From: Lachnospiraceae bacterium | GTDB lineage: Bacteria > Bacillota > Clostridia > Lachnospirales > Lachnospiraceae | Assembly: GCA_900752065.1 (NCBI GenBank) | Contig: CAADTT010000052.1 | Coordinates: forward strand, 1 to 64,000 | DNA length: 64,000 bases | Direction of reading: 5' to 3' | In this document: positions 9,301 to 17,441 of the stretch, piece after piece | Numbering within the stretch: position 1 is the stretch's first letter | Layout: each line of letters starts with the position of its first letter | Made by a program: the position numbers and the translations under genes | Notes under the pieces: generated by a model | What the model saw: only the letters and a program-made list of their open reading frames with translations | Database searches by the model: none | Told to the model about the DNA's origin: nothing

Positions 9301-10230
9301 ATTATCTGCTTCATCAAACCAAACCTTTCTATCCTCATCATAAGTATAAATATTTCCCTTGTCATCTACTACTATATGCTGAGATTCCAGTGTCCCGTTA
9401 TTCGCATTATATACACATATGTTCCTATCTACGTCTTCAAGAAGGTACTTATCGTCCTTAACTTTTGTGTTAAAGGTTTCCTTTTCTCCTCCATCTATAT
9501 CCTCTCCATATCCTATCGCAGTTTCTGTATATACCAGTGAATTTTGGGAAAGTATATTTCCATTTATGGCAGAAATAAAGCAATACTCTGCTTTTTTATC
9601 AGAACTAACATAGAGTTTCCACACCAACTCAGGCGCATGATTCTGGAGAGAGTAGACTGCAAGACCCTCGCTGATGATGGCAGCATCCTCCTCATAATAT
9701 TCCCGTGCTGTTTCAATGGCAGACACTTCACCAATTATGGGGGATGTATTGATATCCCTGGCATTCAGATAGTTACCTGACAGAGATATACTATCCCCGT
9801 TACTGTCTGCGGCAACAATCACACTTCGCCCGTACACAGGTATCCCCTGATACATTTGTTGAAAGCGATAATATGTATTGGCAAAAATGGTATCTTCCCT
9901 GCAATTAGAGAGTTCGGTACTCACATTCTCAATACCCAATTGCTCTGCTACATCGCCAATAGCAGCAAGAGCAGAATCCTGGTCCGTTATTTTGCGATCA
10001 GTGAAACCATTTGTCAGGAGGGAGAACCCGTCTGTTGATATATCTGTATCTGTATTTATAAATGGCAGTAACCTCAATTTCCACCCGACAATCCCCACAC
10101 TGCCTGCAATGACTGCTAAAATCAGGATTACTGCGGCAACCCGTCGGCCAGTATGTTGTATCCTAGCCCCACATTTCTGGCAGAACCTTGAATTTTTATT
10201 TATGTCTGCTTTGCATTTTTTGCACCTCAT
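6307..10230 (-). CDS. Giant membrane-tethered thermolysin-like (M4) metalloprotease with N-terminal zinc ribbon
   Basis: 1307 aa from the ATG at 10230 (GGAGGG site, 9 nt); an upstream ATG at 10269 is less likely. Order: zinc ribbon (CKKC...CQKC, residues 3-20); one membrane helix (about 31-52) giving a cytosolic N terminus and outside C terminus; FTP/PepSY-type propeptide (about 85-230); M4 catalytic domain with HEYTH (H439, E440, H443), third zinc ligand in MEAYSD (E463) and GVHTNNTVISHAAY carrying the expected proton-donor histidine. After about residue 650 come beta-rich accessory regions, including a lipoprotein-carrier-like part and a DUF3298/RsiV-like part. All catalytic residues are present. 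It is the last large gene of the zinc-ribbon/protease cluster. The substrate is unknown. Confidence 0.9.
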   Translation of the reverse strand: MRCKKCKADINKNSRFCQKCGARIQHTGRRVAAVILILAVIAGSVGIVGWKLRLLPFINTDTDISTDGFSLLTNGFTDRKITDQDSALAAIGDVAEQLGIENVSTELSNCREDTIFANTYYRFQQMYQGIPVYGRSVIVAADSNGDSISLSGNYLNARDINTSPIIGEVSAIETAREYYEEDAAIISEGLAVYSLQNHAPELVWKLYVSSDKKAEYCFISAINGNILSQNSLVYTETAIGYGEDIDGGEKETFNTKVKDDKYLLEDVDRNICVYNANNGTLESQHIVVDDKGNIYTYDEDRKVWFDEADNIVYIDNNVYGDYTIYDSQKNVVGQHAYSTFKLTTKNIITDVYAVTNNSTYWRDKKAVTAMSRAKDVFDFYQDVFKRKGFNNLYGETFVVYNDYKDGDTGNAYSTSLNNNAATLLSFASNNSMSYNAIGHEYTHSVERSISGMEYSGESGALMEAYSDIYAELFEDWKDDSSLNGTCDWIYDNNIRNLMSPANSELPDNYHDRYWADTTPKYNKKGDTTNDYGGVHTNNTVISHAAYLMYNGISGNNPNFEALTTKDLAHLFYETLYKLPSDCTFSQFRTLVQNTADIMWKQGRLSYNKTRCVSNAFFQVGIDPAVTPVSKENLSLDVYDVDGQTYKNYTLYVRQYSGAEKKYDGETVADEKISFPTTGNYELTIEDNANSENRTTVTVRVIDNGGTTELPVFTECGLCKDGTITLPPSGNATPLEAYMEAANRTTATGSWTEDANMTAIMDLKKDGSTTKSKATMETSVDIEGWKGTDTSSLYMSGSASMSILDQDIDYTMTWQNGTAHYEYTKPTVTSADLKIDPSYFNFNSLTDDMIISSTMNGNQIAFSIKGDALTKVGGSVVNNFLSGVGNLSYDDAAINVTVNAQSGKIDTMTMTFHASMTYQGYDIEADYEINYAISENAAKTKDDVPADMHEIDYEHLVTDAFTGSFSCTIGSDASEVLPFTVKIPKINLDSEEIESLNKYFYDTLYALYEKSSSAELPESGNILYEWSVKDEVLSLIIRTEIPFTDAIFYDVYNIGILEQKKLSNEEFLQKADLTAEQFDNKLKETLRMYWNKNWGNLGNQYTEFLNETLEKNNTQSSAPFFNDKGELCAVCNLYDPIGIGEYYGLMNLVTGDVCDLFTDPAGSYEQPEEMHQVLSDDEVEAEVLRIRAIFSEQMESCNNNLYERVYMEDGYVAWFEDGELRTITTSPEVTSEDYERIFTYEDGKLIFAYFLDDGKANRLYYKDDNIFRWSYPETTQIQDNNFSNPDFVANGVYGREVGYKLYGLAMGQ

Positions 10231-10258
10231 TTGTTTTTCCCTCCAAGCAAAAGAATTT

Positions 10259-10284
10259 GGCTTCCACATTTGTATATGGAAGCC
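10259..10284 (-). promoter_or_regulatory. Leader hairpin before the M4 protease gene
   Basis: GGCTTCCA and TGGAAGCC form an 8-bp perfect stem with a 10-nt loop, about 30 nt before the chosen start. An AAAGGAGG sequence abuts it on the upstream side and serves the alternative ATG at 10269, which is buried in the hairpin. No T-run. It may affect start choice; this is inference. Confidence 0.45.
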
Positions 10285-10314
10285 TCCTTTAGATTAGCAC
10301 CCTGATCAGTGCTG

Positions 10315-10413
10315 TCACCTTAAAATCAAATTGTCCATGCCGGGGATTTCCACATACCATGAGCTTCCTGCTTTAAACCCTTTAATTTCCAGCGAATTAA
10401 TAGTCTCATCCAT
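10315..10413 (-). CDS. Possible 32-aa small protein
   Basis: The ATG follows the TAA of the upstream gene without a gap and has an AAAGGTAAG site 6-8 nt before it. The peptide (MDETINSLEIKGFKAG..., ending NLILR) is acidic-to-neutral without a signal or membrane helix. Spacing fits a translated cistron, but it could equally be the leftover of a longer gene. No family recognised. Confidence 0.3.
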   Translation of the reverse strand: MDETINSLEIKGFKAGSSWYVEIPGMDNLILR

Positions 10414-12126
10414 TTAATATCTTACCTTTACTTTTTTGCGCCCAGAGTATTTTGAATATACTCTGCATCTTGCGGAATCGTATTTAAAAGCCCGCACCCG
10501 TATATAAACGGTTCTTTTCTTTTTCAGATTTTTCAGCGTTCTGGTTGTTTTTTTTGTTCGGATTATTTTTTTACCGCTTGCCAGCTTCTTATTATAGGCA
10601 TAGGTAATCTCATAGCCTTCCGCATAGGAGGAATCGCCATAGGATAAATAGATTTTTCTTCCTCTTATATTGTAGGCGCTGTAAATCTTCGGCTTATCTA
10701 CCTTTACTTTTTCCCATTTTGCATATAAAGTAATGTCATCATCTGATTTTTCAGGAAGATTGTATATGCGGTTTTGGAACTTGCTGTCCGTGTACCAGCC
10801 GCCAAAATAGTAGCCATTACGTTTTGCGTCCTTGAGAGACGCTTCTGTTCCATTGATGATGGCAGGATTCGAGGCATTTTTCCCACCTTTCAAGACATAG
10901 TTGACCCTGCTTGCGCCTTTGGCGCTCACCTTGAACTGATATACTCCCGTTGCCCTGTATCCCCAATCCTGATATTGATATCCATTGATCTGCATATAAT
11001 AGGTCCCCGGCTCCAACTCAACAATAATTTTGTCTGTCCGATATCCAACATTTTCATTCCATGGGTTGCCTCCCTGAGACCAAACCTTATTTCCATCCAC
11101 ATCAAAAAGAAATATTGTATAATATGACATCCAGGATGTCATATCAATCTGAATCCGTCCGCTTGCCGGAGCAGAGAAACGGTAGGTATCGAACTCATCG
11201 TTTGCAGCACTCTGTCCCCGATAAGTTTTTCCAAGCACAAGAGTGTTCGCATTAGCAAAGGAATTATCCGGTTCAACATTCGTAGCGGCAGACGCTTCAT
11301 AAGAGGTCGCAATATCATAAGTTCCTTTCCTCTTGTTCCCCCAGGTTTTATATTCATATCCATTAACCTCCAAATAATAAATTCCTGCTTCCAGATCCAC
11401 GGAATAAGCATCTCTCCGATATCCGGCATCTTCATTCCAATATTTCTCGCTAACAGACCAATACTCCGTCCCATCTGTTCCATATAATCGCAAACTATAA
11501 CAAGGCATGTAGGAAGTGATTTCCAACCGGATTCTGCCGGATGCATCCAGACGGAATGTCCAAAGATCAAGATCATCATTATTTGAAATCTGTCCTTTCA
11601 AAAGGTTTCCCATGCGCACCGCATTAGCCTGTGAAAAGACATTATCCGGCTCCCGGTTATTTCTTAACGTATCCTTGATGGAACATACAAAAGAATACTG
11701 TCCGCTCGCTCTGCTTCCCCAGGTTCCATATTCATATCCATTGATCTCAATATAATAAACACCCTTTTCCAGATACATTTCGTGGATATTTTTGCTATAA
11801 CCCGCCACACTGTTCCACCAATTCTCTGTCGATCCCCACACTTGCTCCCCCGTCACATCATAAACCAGTATGCTATAGTGAGACATCCAGGCAGTCATAT
11901 CAAGCTGTACCATGCCGGCTGCTGGCAGGGTGATTTTAAAAAAATCTCTCTCATCGTCTTCTGTGATAGAGCCGCTTACTGAATCCCCACTGTTGATGGC
12001 GTTTGCCGTAGCAACGCTGTCGTTGTCCTCCGATTCATTTACCGTAGATGCGCTCACTTTTTGTGAAAAAGCCATACAAATCAGCATTGCCGTCAGCATA
12101 CACCATACCCTGACTTTTTTCTTCAT
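10414..12126 (-). CDS. Secreted protein with three PPC-type domains and an InlB-type repeat
   Basis: 570 aa from the ATG at 12126 (AAAGGAGAAG site); the longer frame runs into the upstream gene. A signal peptide (MKKKVRVWCMLTAMLICM...VSAS) is followed by three beta-sandwich repeats of about 120 aa. Each holds ESxDND/EPDNxFxxAN, D-x-F/W/Y-F/R, and Y-x-L/I-x-V/L-Y/F-D, as in bacterial pre-peptidase C-terminal domains. Next comes an InlB B-repeat/Listeria-Bacteroides-type unit (GYYFGGWYTD...ITLYAKWEKV) and a basic fibronectin-like tail. There is no peptidase domain and no sortase motif. PPC domains usually accompany secreted proteases, which fits the two protease genes in this cluster. Confidence 0.8.
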   Translation of the reverse strand: MKKKVRVWCMLTAMLICMAFSQKVSASTVNESEDNDSVATANAINSGDSVSGSITEDDERDFFKITLPAAGMVQLDMTAWMSHYSILVYDVTGEQVWGSTENWWNSVAGYSKNIHEMYLEKGVYYIEINGYEYGTWGSRASGQYSFVCSIKDTLRNNREPDNVFSQANAVRMGNLLKGQISNNDDLDLWTFRLDASGRIRLEITSYMPCYSLRLYGTDGTEYWSVSEKYWNEDAGYRRDAYSVDLEAGIYYLEVNGYEYKTWGNKRKGTYDIATSYEASAATNVEPDNSFANANTLVLGKTYRGQSAANDEFDTYRFSAPASGRIQIDMTSWMSYYTIFLFDVDGNKVWSQGGNPWNENVGYRTDKIIVELEPGTYYMQINGYQYQDWGYRATGVYQFKVSAKGASRVNYVLKGGKNASNPAIINGTEASLKDAKRNGYYFGGWYTDSKFQNRIYNLPEKSDDDITLYAKWEKVKVDKPKIYSAYNIRGRKIYLSYGDSSYAEGYEITYAYNKKLASGKKIIRTKKTTRTLKNLKKKRTVYIRVRAFKYDSARCRVYSKYSGRKKVKVRY

Positions 12127-12163
12127 CCTTCTTCTCCTTTGTCTCTCCGCTTTAAAACTTCTA

Positions 12164-12724
12164 TTATTTGTTATTCTTTCGTTCCGCAACTGCTGCCAGC
12201 CCAAAGAATACAACTGCTGCTAAAACTAACGGGATAACCATTCTTTTATACGTACCAAAAATCCTGTATAAAACAATAGACATATCACCATCACTCCAGT
12301 CATCGCATATCCAGCTTCCTATCTGTAAAACGAATGCATATAACAGTGTTGACGCACCATTTGCTATTAACGCCTTCCGATCCTGCTTTCCCTCCATAAA
12401 TTTTTTGCTTGCCATAAGACAGTCTAGCAAAGCAAGCACGGCTATTAGGAAATAGAAAATGACTCCTACCATTTTTGTAGAATCACTTACCCAGTCGAAA
12501 GCATCCATATTACTGCCATAATATAAAAAACAGATAATAAAAAATGCAAAACTCAAAACGATCCAAATAATCACAGAAATTCCGCCTGCCATCTGCTGTG
12601 TATCCGAGAGATTCAAAGGAGTTCTGTTATTCTTGCCTCTCACAATATTTCCGGTCTTATTTCCACAATACGGGCAAAACCCTGCATTATCCGGTATTTC
12701 TTTTCCACATTGCCCACAATACAT
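12164..12724 (-). CDS. Zinc-ribbon membrane protein
   Basis: 186 aa. An N-terminal zinc ribbon (MYCGQCGKEI, then FCPYCGNK; cysteines near 3, 6, 17, 20) is followed by four hydrophobic segments (about 48-70, 85-105, 115-135, 155-178). Start has a GGAGG site. It sits between a second zinc-ribbon membrane protein and the PPC-domain protein, with 37-40 bp gaps on each side. A cytosolic ribbon with a multi-pass membrane body is common in Clostridia, but no biochemical role is established. Confidence 0.75.
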   Translation of the reverse strand: MYCGQCGKEIPDNAGFCPYCGNKTGNIVRGKNNRTPLNLSDTQQMAGGISVIIWIVLSFAFFIICFLYYGSNMDAFDWVSDSTKMVGVIFYFLIAVLALLDCLMASKKFMEGKQDRKALIANGASTLLYAFVLQIGSWICDDWSDGDMSIVLYRIFGTYKRMVIPLVLAAVVFFGLAAVAERKNNK

Positions 12725-12764
12725 AATCTCATCCTCCGTAATCTTTTTCTAAAGCACGCATTCA

Positions 12765-13430
12765 TTAGTTCACAAACATATTCGCCCTTTTTGTAAAATA
12801 CATAACGTTTAAAACCAGCATAACAACGGACATAGCTATCATAACTCCAAACTGAACTCCAATCTGCGAGCCTATCAAATCCAAAACTCCTACAATCTTA
12901 AGTCCGATCAGGTAAATCAAATTATATGCAAATCCAAATACCCAATAAATGTAATACAACCCCGGTCCGCTCTTTTTATAACGTGCCAGCGACTGGCGCA
13001 CGAAAATCGCCAGCACAGCAGCAGCAATACTAAGCAGCCCCATTAAAATATCGAGTGGCTTCAGTCCACTGTAAAGATAATACACGGTAGAGGATACTTC
13101 TCCATATGCCATTCCTGACAGATATCGGATACCCGTCCCCAGATTTACCAGTGCGCCCAGGAAAAGCTGCACCCATATGACAAATTTATACCATTTCATT
13201 GATTTGGACGGCTCCGTATCTATTCTGTCCACTGGTTTTCCGCATACCGGGCAGAATCTACCTCCCTCGTCTATTGCTGCCCCACACGCCCCACATATAT
13301 GCCCGCGCTGATTTTCTATTCTGATTTCCGTCCCACAGCCTGGGCAGTATTTACATGTATCTGCAACCATCTCTCCACATTTCGGACATACCGTTTTACT
13401 TGCATTTTCTCCTCTTTTGCTTATATCCAT
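12765..13430 (-). CDS. Membrane protein with two zinc ribbons
   Basis: 221 aa. Two N-terminal ribbons: CPKCGE...CKYCPGCG (about 15-35) and ICGACGA...FCPVCGK (about 46-66). Four membrane segments follow (about 80-105, 125-147, 155-178, 185-210). Start has an AGGAGAAAAAAG site. It is related in plan to the adjacent 186-aa protein, and both may be paralogous partners in a membrane complex; this is inference. Function unknown. Confidence 0.75.
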   Translation of the reverse strand: MDISKRGENASKTVCPKCGEMVADTCKYCPGCGTEIRIENQRGHICGACGAAIDEGGRFCPVCGKPVDRIDTEPSKSMKWYKFVIWVQLFLGALVNLGTGIRYLSGMAYGEVSSTVYYLYSGLKPLDILMGLLSIAAAVLAIFVRQSLARYKKSGPGLYYIYWVFGFAYNLIYLIGLKIVGVLDLIGSQIGVQFGVMIAMSVVMLVLNVMYFTKRANMFVN

Positions 13431-13470
13431 CTCTTTTTTCTCCTCTGTTTCTTTTTCTCTCCTCGTTTAG

Positions 13471-13857
13471 CTATTGCCTTGTATAGGAACGTATCGACCT
13501 AGAATAAAACAAGACCAGCGTTTTTCCAGACAAGTAATATCCACCGTTTTCTTCTACGGCCTCTTCACTGTCTTGTTTTGTAAAATGTTCAGAATCAATA
13601 TTCCCCTTACTGCTGCTTAAAATCAGCGTTCCGTCATCATCAATAGAATAGCGGTCACAACTTTCCCACCAACTACCATCATAGGTAAATGGAACAGAAC
13701 AAGTGCCATCTTTATCGAAAATAAGCACTTCTTCTCCATCTTCACTATTCCAGGTGCCAACAATAGATCCACTGCTCTTCCCACATGCGGCTAATGATAA
13801 AATCATAGTTAAAACCACTGTCAAAATTAAAAAACGACACCTAAAATTATTTTTCAT
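13471..13857 (-). CDS. Small lipoprotein, DUF5640/lipocalin-like
   Basis: 128 aa. Lipoprotein signal with LAAC lipobox (Cys near 25). The body begins GSIVGTWNSEDGEEVLIFDKDGTC-type beta hairpins, as in small extracellular lipocalin-like (DUF5640-type) lipoproteins. GAGGTGAAAG site before the ATG. Fifteen bp upstream lies ACCTAATAGAT, a 10/11 match to the palindrome in the cluster promoter, so it may be a second binding site for the XRE regulator. Confidence 0.7.
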   Translation of the reverse strand: MKNNFRCRFLILTVVLTMILSLAACGKSSGSIVGTWNSEDGEEVLIFDKDGTCSVPFTYDGSWWESCDRYSIDDDGTLILSSSKGNIDSEHFTKQDSEEAVEENGGYYLSGKTLVLFYSRSIRSYTRQ

Positions 13858-13872
13858 TTTCTTTCACCTCAT

Positions 13873-13883
13873 ACCTAATAGAT
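13873..13883. promoter_or_regulatory. Second copy of the candidate XRE operator
   Basis: ACCTAATAGAT differs by one base from the perfect palindrome at 17449-17459 (read as ACCTAATAGGT on the minus strand). It lies between a TATAAA-like sequence and the start of the small lipoprotein gene. No good -35 element was found here, so an internal promoter is uncertain. Confidence 0.4.
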
Positions 13884-14008
13884 TTTATATATTCTTATTA
13901 TCCAACTTTCTGCATATAATGCTCTATTCCAGCCAAGCATCCATAACTCTTTCCTGCCTTGTCCAGCCTCCCTTCTACATTTACTCTGCTTTTCTGAAAT
14001 AGTAAAGT

Positions 14009-16681
14009 TTATTGTTCCCATTCGCATATGAATACCTCTCCATTGCTATTTGCTAATCCTCCATCATTCCACGTTCCATCCGGGTATTTCTCATAAAACA
14101 TGGCATAGTTCTCACTTGATCCACCGTTTGGTTCTCCATCATGCCAATTTGTAAACGATACTTCTTCTCCATTCAGCCACTTCCAATTACCCTCTTCTTC
14201 AAAATCAGAAAATCCAAAATAGGCATTCTGATATCCGGATTCAACCATGTAGTTGAAGAGAAATTCGTTTTCTTCCTCTGATGTAATCGTAGCAAGGTAT
14301 CCGTTTTGTTCTTTACAAAAATCAATGGCAGCCTGACCGTTTGTAACATCAGCGACATCAAATATATAATAGTAATGACCGTTTTTTCTTACTGCGTCAA
14401 CAGGAATATACTTGATGGACGGCTGCGAAATCGTACTGGGACAGATTAAAATGTCTCTGATCCATTCGCCGGTAAAAGAATCCGCCGTTACCGCTGCTAT
14501 CACTTCACCATTATAAAACACCTGAACATAAGTCACATAGCGTTCTCCGGCTTCCCAATAATAAGCTTCATCCTGGGTATACATAACCTCTAAATCTTCC
14601 GGAACACCCAAACTTTGGCCAATTGCTTTTAACTGTTCTTCTGAAAACTCTAACATAGAATCCCTTAACCAGATATACTCCCATTGCTTATCTATGATGT
14701 TTGGTAAAAGTGATTCTTCCAATGTCAGGATACCTTTCGATTCTTCAAAATGAACGGTTCCTGTTTTCATGTATCCCGGATCATTCCCAAACGTAAACGC
14801 AGCATCACTGCCGGTTAAAATTGCAGTTGTTTCGTCCATTACACCATAATCAAGCCACCATGCCGTGATTGAGATTTCGGATTCATCCTGTTCTACGTAA
14901 AGTACATTATGAGTATCAGGAACAATATAGAGTCCTTCCTGAATATCATTGGCACTGCTCCACCCTGTCAGTTTTTTCACGGAAGCCCCTACATTAAGCA
15001 TGGGGTATTTTCTTCCGGCATCTTCTCCTACTCCTACTGCGCTTGTTCCAATTTCAAGCAATAATTTGCGTACATCAGCAGTACTCAAGCTCGGGTCTAT
15101 GGACCACAAAAACGCCGCTGCACCGGACACCATAGGTGCGGAAAAAGATGTCCCAAAAGGTTCTACTGAAGAGGAATCTCCTCTGTCCGGAAAACTATAT
15201 TTAGAAATTCCATTCTCTTCTATATCTAAAATTGAGATTCTTTCACCCGGAGCGCATATATCTACCTGATTGCCATAGCATGACCAATTGCCCATACGAT
15301 ATGCACCATTCTCGTCTATCTCGTTTTTTACAGCACCGACAATTAAAATGTGTTCATCTATCGTTGAATAATGAATCCCCCGTTTATCGTTTAATTCCGT
15401 TGCCTTATCACCTAACACACGATTATATAAATCTTCGGTAATTCCGGAAAACCATCCTGTGTAAGCCGCATCATATCCAGTAAGCGTATCAGAAAATCCA
15501 TTTCCTGCACTCTGAACAATCAGAAACGGTTTGTCCGGAGCACATAATAAAGCACTGACCAGTAAACAAGTGGCTTGTGATGCATAGCTATTTACAGCCT
15601 TCCTATAACTTTCTTTATAATCATCGTATGTAATATTATCTCCTGTTAAGTAATACAACATTTCCAGCATGCCTGTTTTCCAAAAAGCATCATTTACTTT
15701 TTTGAATTTCATACTCTCCATTTCGTTATGAAAAGCATCTTCAGACTGGAAAGTCGTAGCTCCCCATGAACAATTAATCACTTTGCAGTTCTCTTCTATC
15801 AGTTGCTTGGTAATCTGCACATATTGCCCCGAAGATAACAAACTAATATTATTTCCATCTTCATCGAAAAAATTATAATCTGCACAAAGCAGAGAGGCAT
15901 GATCCGCAACTCCACGCAATCCTAAATCATTATTACTTGCCGAAATAATCCCCGAAACAGCGGTTCCGTGTGCGCTTGGATTACCTTTTATATCATTTGT
16001 CATATTACCGCCGTTTAAGATTTCTATCTTTCCGCGCAGATCTTCATGTCCTGTAAAAAATCCATCATCTATTACCCCCACTTTTACCGGTTTCAATTCA
16101 TCTGCATTACTATCCGCATACTCCCATGCAGTATAAGCTCCAATCGCCTCTGCCCACCAGTCATTACCACTGGGATCATTCTCCTCACCACGATGTTCTT
16201 CCTGAGCGGCCGCATTATCACTCCAAGGATTATTATCTGCCGCAGATGTATCCATAAACATTGGCACATCATATGACGCATACAACACATTTTTCGATTG
16301 GTTAAGGACATCCGCCATACGGTTCAGTTCTTCGAGAGAGGTTTTTTTCACTTTTATTTGTACAAAATTAATGCATCCACTGATATTGCTAACAATTTCA
16401 CCGTCAACGAGCTCGGCAAGCATTTGCTCTTCTTTCTCTGATAAATCCGAAAGAAGATGTACTGACAACAAATTGTCATAATATAAAGTACAACTTTCCT
16501 GCTCAAATGAGAGATTTTTTAGGTCAGGTATGAAAATGATATCGCCGTTATCGTATTTTACCTGATTTTCTGTAATATCTGACGATGCAAGCCACTGTAA
16601 GAAAACCAAAAAAACCATACATATACACAGCGCTGCGGTAATAAATACTGTTATCCAAATTGATATATTTTTTCGTTTCAT
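14009..16681 (-). CDS. Membrane-anchored subtilisin-like (S8) protease with C-terminal C-type lectin domain
   Basis: 890 aa from the ATG at 16681 (AGGA site about 10 nt upstream; an ATG at 16690 is possible). An N-terminal hydrophobic segment (about 8-31) acts as signal or anchor. The S8 domain spans about 190-555 with triad D205 (VGVIDDG), H238 (SAHGTAVSG), S512 (GTSFSAPMVSG) and the oxyanion Asn in SAGNGFS. A linker region (about 560-760) follows. The last 120 residues form a C-type lectin-like domain with GYLATITSEEEN, WLNGEEVSFTNW, the EPN sugar-specificity triplet and the WND calcium motif. EPN usually means mannose/GlcNAc-type ligands in animal lectins; the ligand here is unknown. It directly follows the zinc-ribbon gene at the head of the cluster. 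Confidence 0.9.
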   Translation of the reverse strand: MKRKNISIWITVFITAALCICMVFLVFLQWLASSDITENQVKYDNGDIIFIPDLKNLSFEQESCTLYYDNLLSVHLLSDLSEKEEQMLAELVDGEIVSNISGCINFVQIKVKKTSLEELNRMADVLNQSKNVLYASYDVPMFMDTSAADNNPWSDNAAAQEEHRGEENDPSGNDWWAEAIGAYTAWEYADSNADELKPVKVGVIDDGFFTGHEDLRGKIEILNGGNMTNDIKGNPSAHGTAVSGIISASNNDLGLRGVADHASLLCADYNFFDEDGNNISLLSSGQYVQITKQLIEENCKVINCSWGATTFQSEDAFHNEMESMKFKKVNDAFWKTGMLEMLYYLTGDNITYDDYKESYRKAVNSYASQATCLLVSALLCAPDKPFLIVQSAGNGFSDTLTGYDAAYTGWFSGITEDLYNRVLGDKATELNDKRGIHYSTIDEHILIVGAVKNEIDENGAYRMGNWSCYGNQVDICAPGERISILDIEENGISKYSFPDRGDSSSVEPFGTSFSAPMVSGAAAFLWSIDPSLSTADVRKLLLEIGTSAVGVGEDAGRKYPMLNVGASVKKLTGWSSANDIQEGLYIVPDTHNVLYVEQDESEISITAWWLDYGVMDETTAILTGSDAAFTFGNDPGYMKTGTVHFEESKGILTLEESLLPNIIDKQWEYIWLRDSMLEFSEEQLKAIGQSLGVPEDLEVMYTQDEAYYWEAGERYVTYVQVFYNGEVIAAVTADSFTGEWIRDILICPSTISQPSIKYIPVDAVRKNGHYYYIFDVADVTNGQAAIDFCKEQNGYLATITSEEENEFLFNYMVESGYQNAYFGFSDFEEEGNWKWLNGEEVSFTNWHDGEPNGGSSENYAMFYEKYPDGTWNDGGLANSNGEVFICEWEQ

Positions 16682-16692
16682 ATGTCTCATTC

Positions 16693-16817
16693 CTATTCTT
16701 TGTTATCAGGAAATATCTCCTCATAATACTCATCACAAACGAACATAACAAAACCGCCGTTAGAAGTGTAATTTGGGGTTGCCCTCCTTGCCTTTTGTCT
16801 GTATAACCGTCCGGCAT
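16693..16817 (-). pseudogene. Frameshifted 3' extension of the three-zinc-ribbon gene
   Basis: In the -1 frame relative to the upstream gene, codons run without a stop from before its TAG to a TAG 12 bp before the S8 start. The peptide is protein-like (VDAGRLYRQK..., GGFVMFVCDEYYEEIFPDNK) but has no ATG/GTG/TTG start in its first two thirds. One extra G in the AGGGGA run at the upstream gene's last codons would join the two frames and add about 41 residues. It may be a natural truncation, programmed slippage or a sequence error. Confidence 0.5.
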
Positions 16818-17396
16818 CTACTCCCCTATCCGCGTTCCGCAGTTATCACAGAAAGCAGCTCCTTCCCTTAATACGCTTCCACACTTGGGACAAATTCTTT
16901 CTTCCGGCTTTTCAACCTTTTCCTCCATCTGTTGAGCAATCTCTAATTTCTTCCCGCATTTCGTACAAAAAGACTGTCCCTCTGCAATTACATTTCCACA
17001 TGCAGGACATCTTCCTTCCGTATCTTCAAATGTAATATCCGAAACCTGTTTTGCTCCACACTGGTTGCAGTAGATTGCTTTTGCATCCATATCTGCTCCG
17101 CAGCTTTTACATTTAACAATCCCCTTGATATTTCGTATCTGCGCCTGGAGTATAGCAATCCTCTTCAAGTTATCTTCAATCTTTCTGGCATAATCAATTA
17201 TTTCCTGATCTTCGGATTCTGCCGCATATTTCTGATAATAAATCTTTCCTATTTCTGTATAGAAAGCATTAATTCCCTTTTGCATTTCATTTATCTCACC
17301 GTTCATTTTCATCACTTCTGTAAAATTCTGCGTCTTTTTTACCGACTCCTGTCCCAAACCCGTTATCTTGTTTCCAATTTCATCAAAAAATCCCAT
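16818..17396 (-). CDS. Cytosolic protein with coiled coil and three zinc ribbons
   Basis: 192 aa, first gene of the cluster. Residues about 1-85 are helical and charged (MGFFDEIGNKITGLGQESVK, then a probable coiled coil ending KRIAILQAQIRNIKG). Three zinc ribbons follow: CKSCGA...CNQCGA (about 95-116), CPACGN...CTKCGK (about 130-148) and CPKCGS...CDNCGT (about 170-188). No membrane segment. The start has an AAAGGAGAAGGGAGAAAG leader. The stop may result from a one-base deletion (see the neighbouring entry). The start is driven by a near-consensus promoter with an embedded palindrome. Function unknown; ribbons of this kind mediate protein or nucleic-acid contacts. Confidence 0.8.
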   Translation of the reverse strand: MGFFDEIGNKITGLGQESVKKTQNFTEVMKMNGEINEMQKGINAFYTEIGKIYYQKYAAESEDQEIIDYARKIEDNLKRIAILQAQIRNIKGIVKCKSCGADMDAKAIYCNQCGAKQVSDITFEDTEGRCPACGNVIAEGQSFCTKCGKKLEIAQQMEEKVEKPEERICPKCGSVLREGAAFCDNCGTRIGE

Positions 17397-17441
17397 GTCT
17401 CTTTCTCCCTTCTCCTTTGTTTAAGGCAAATTATTTCCTTA

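Noticed and set aside
16548..16817. 89-codon leftward frame starting right after the three-ribbon gene stop
   Set aside because: It runs out of frame into the S8 protease start region, and its peptide looks random. The alternative frame ending at 16693 is far more protein-like.
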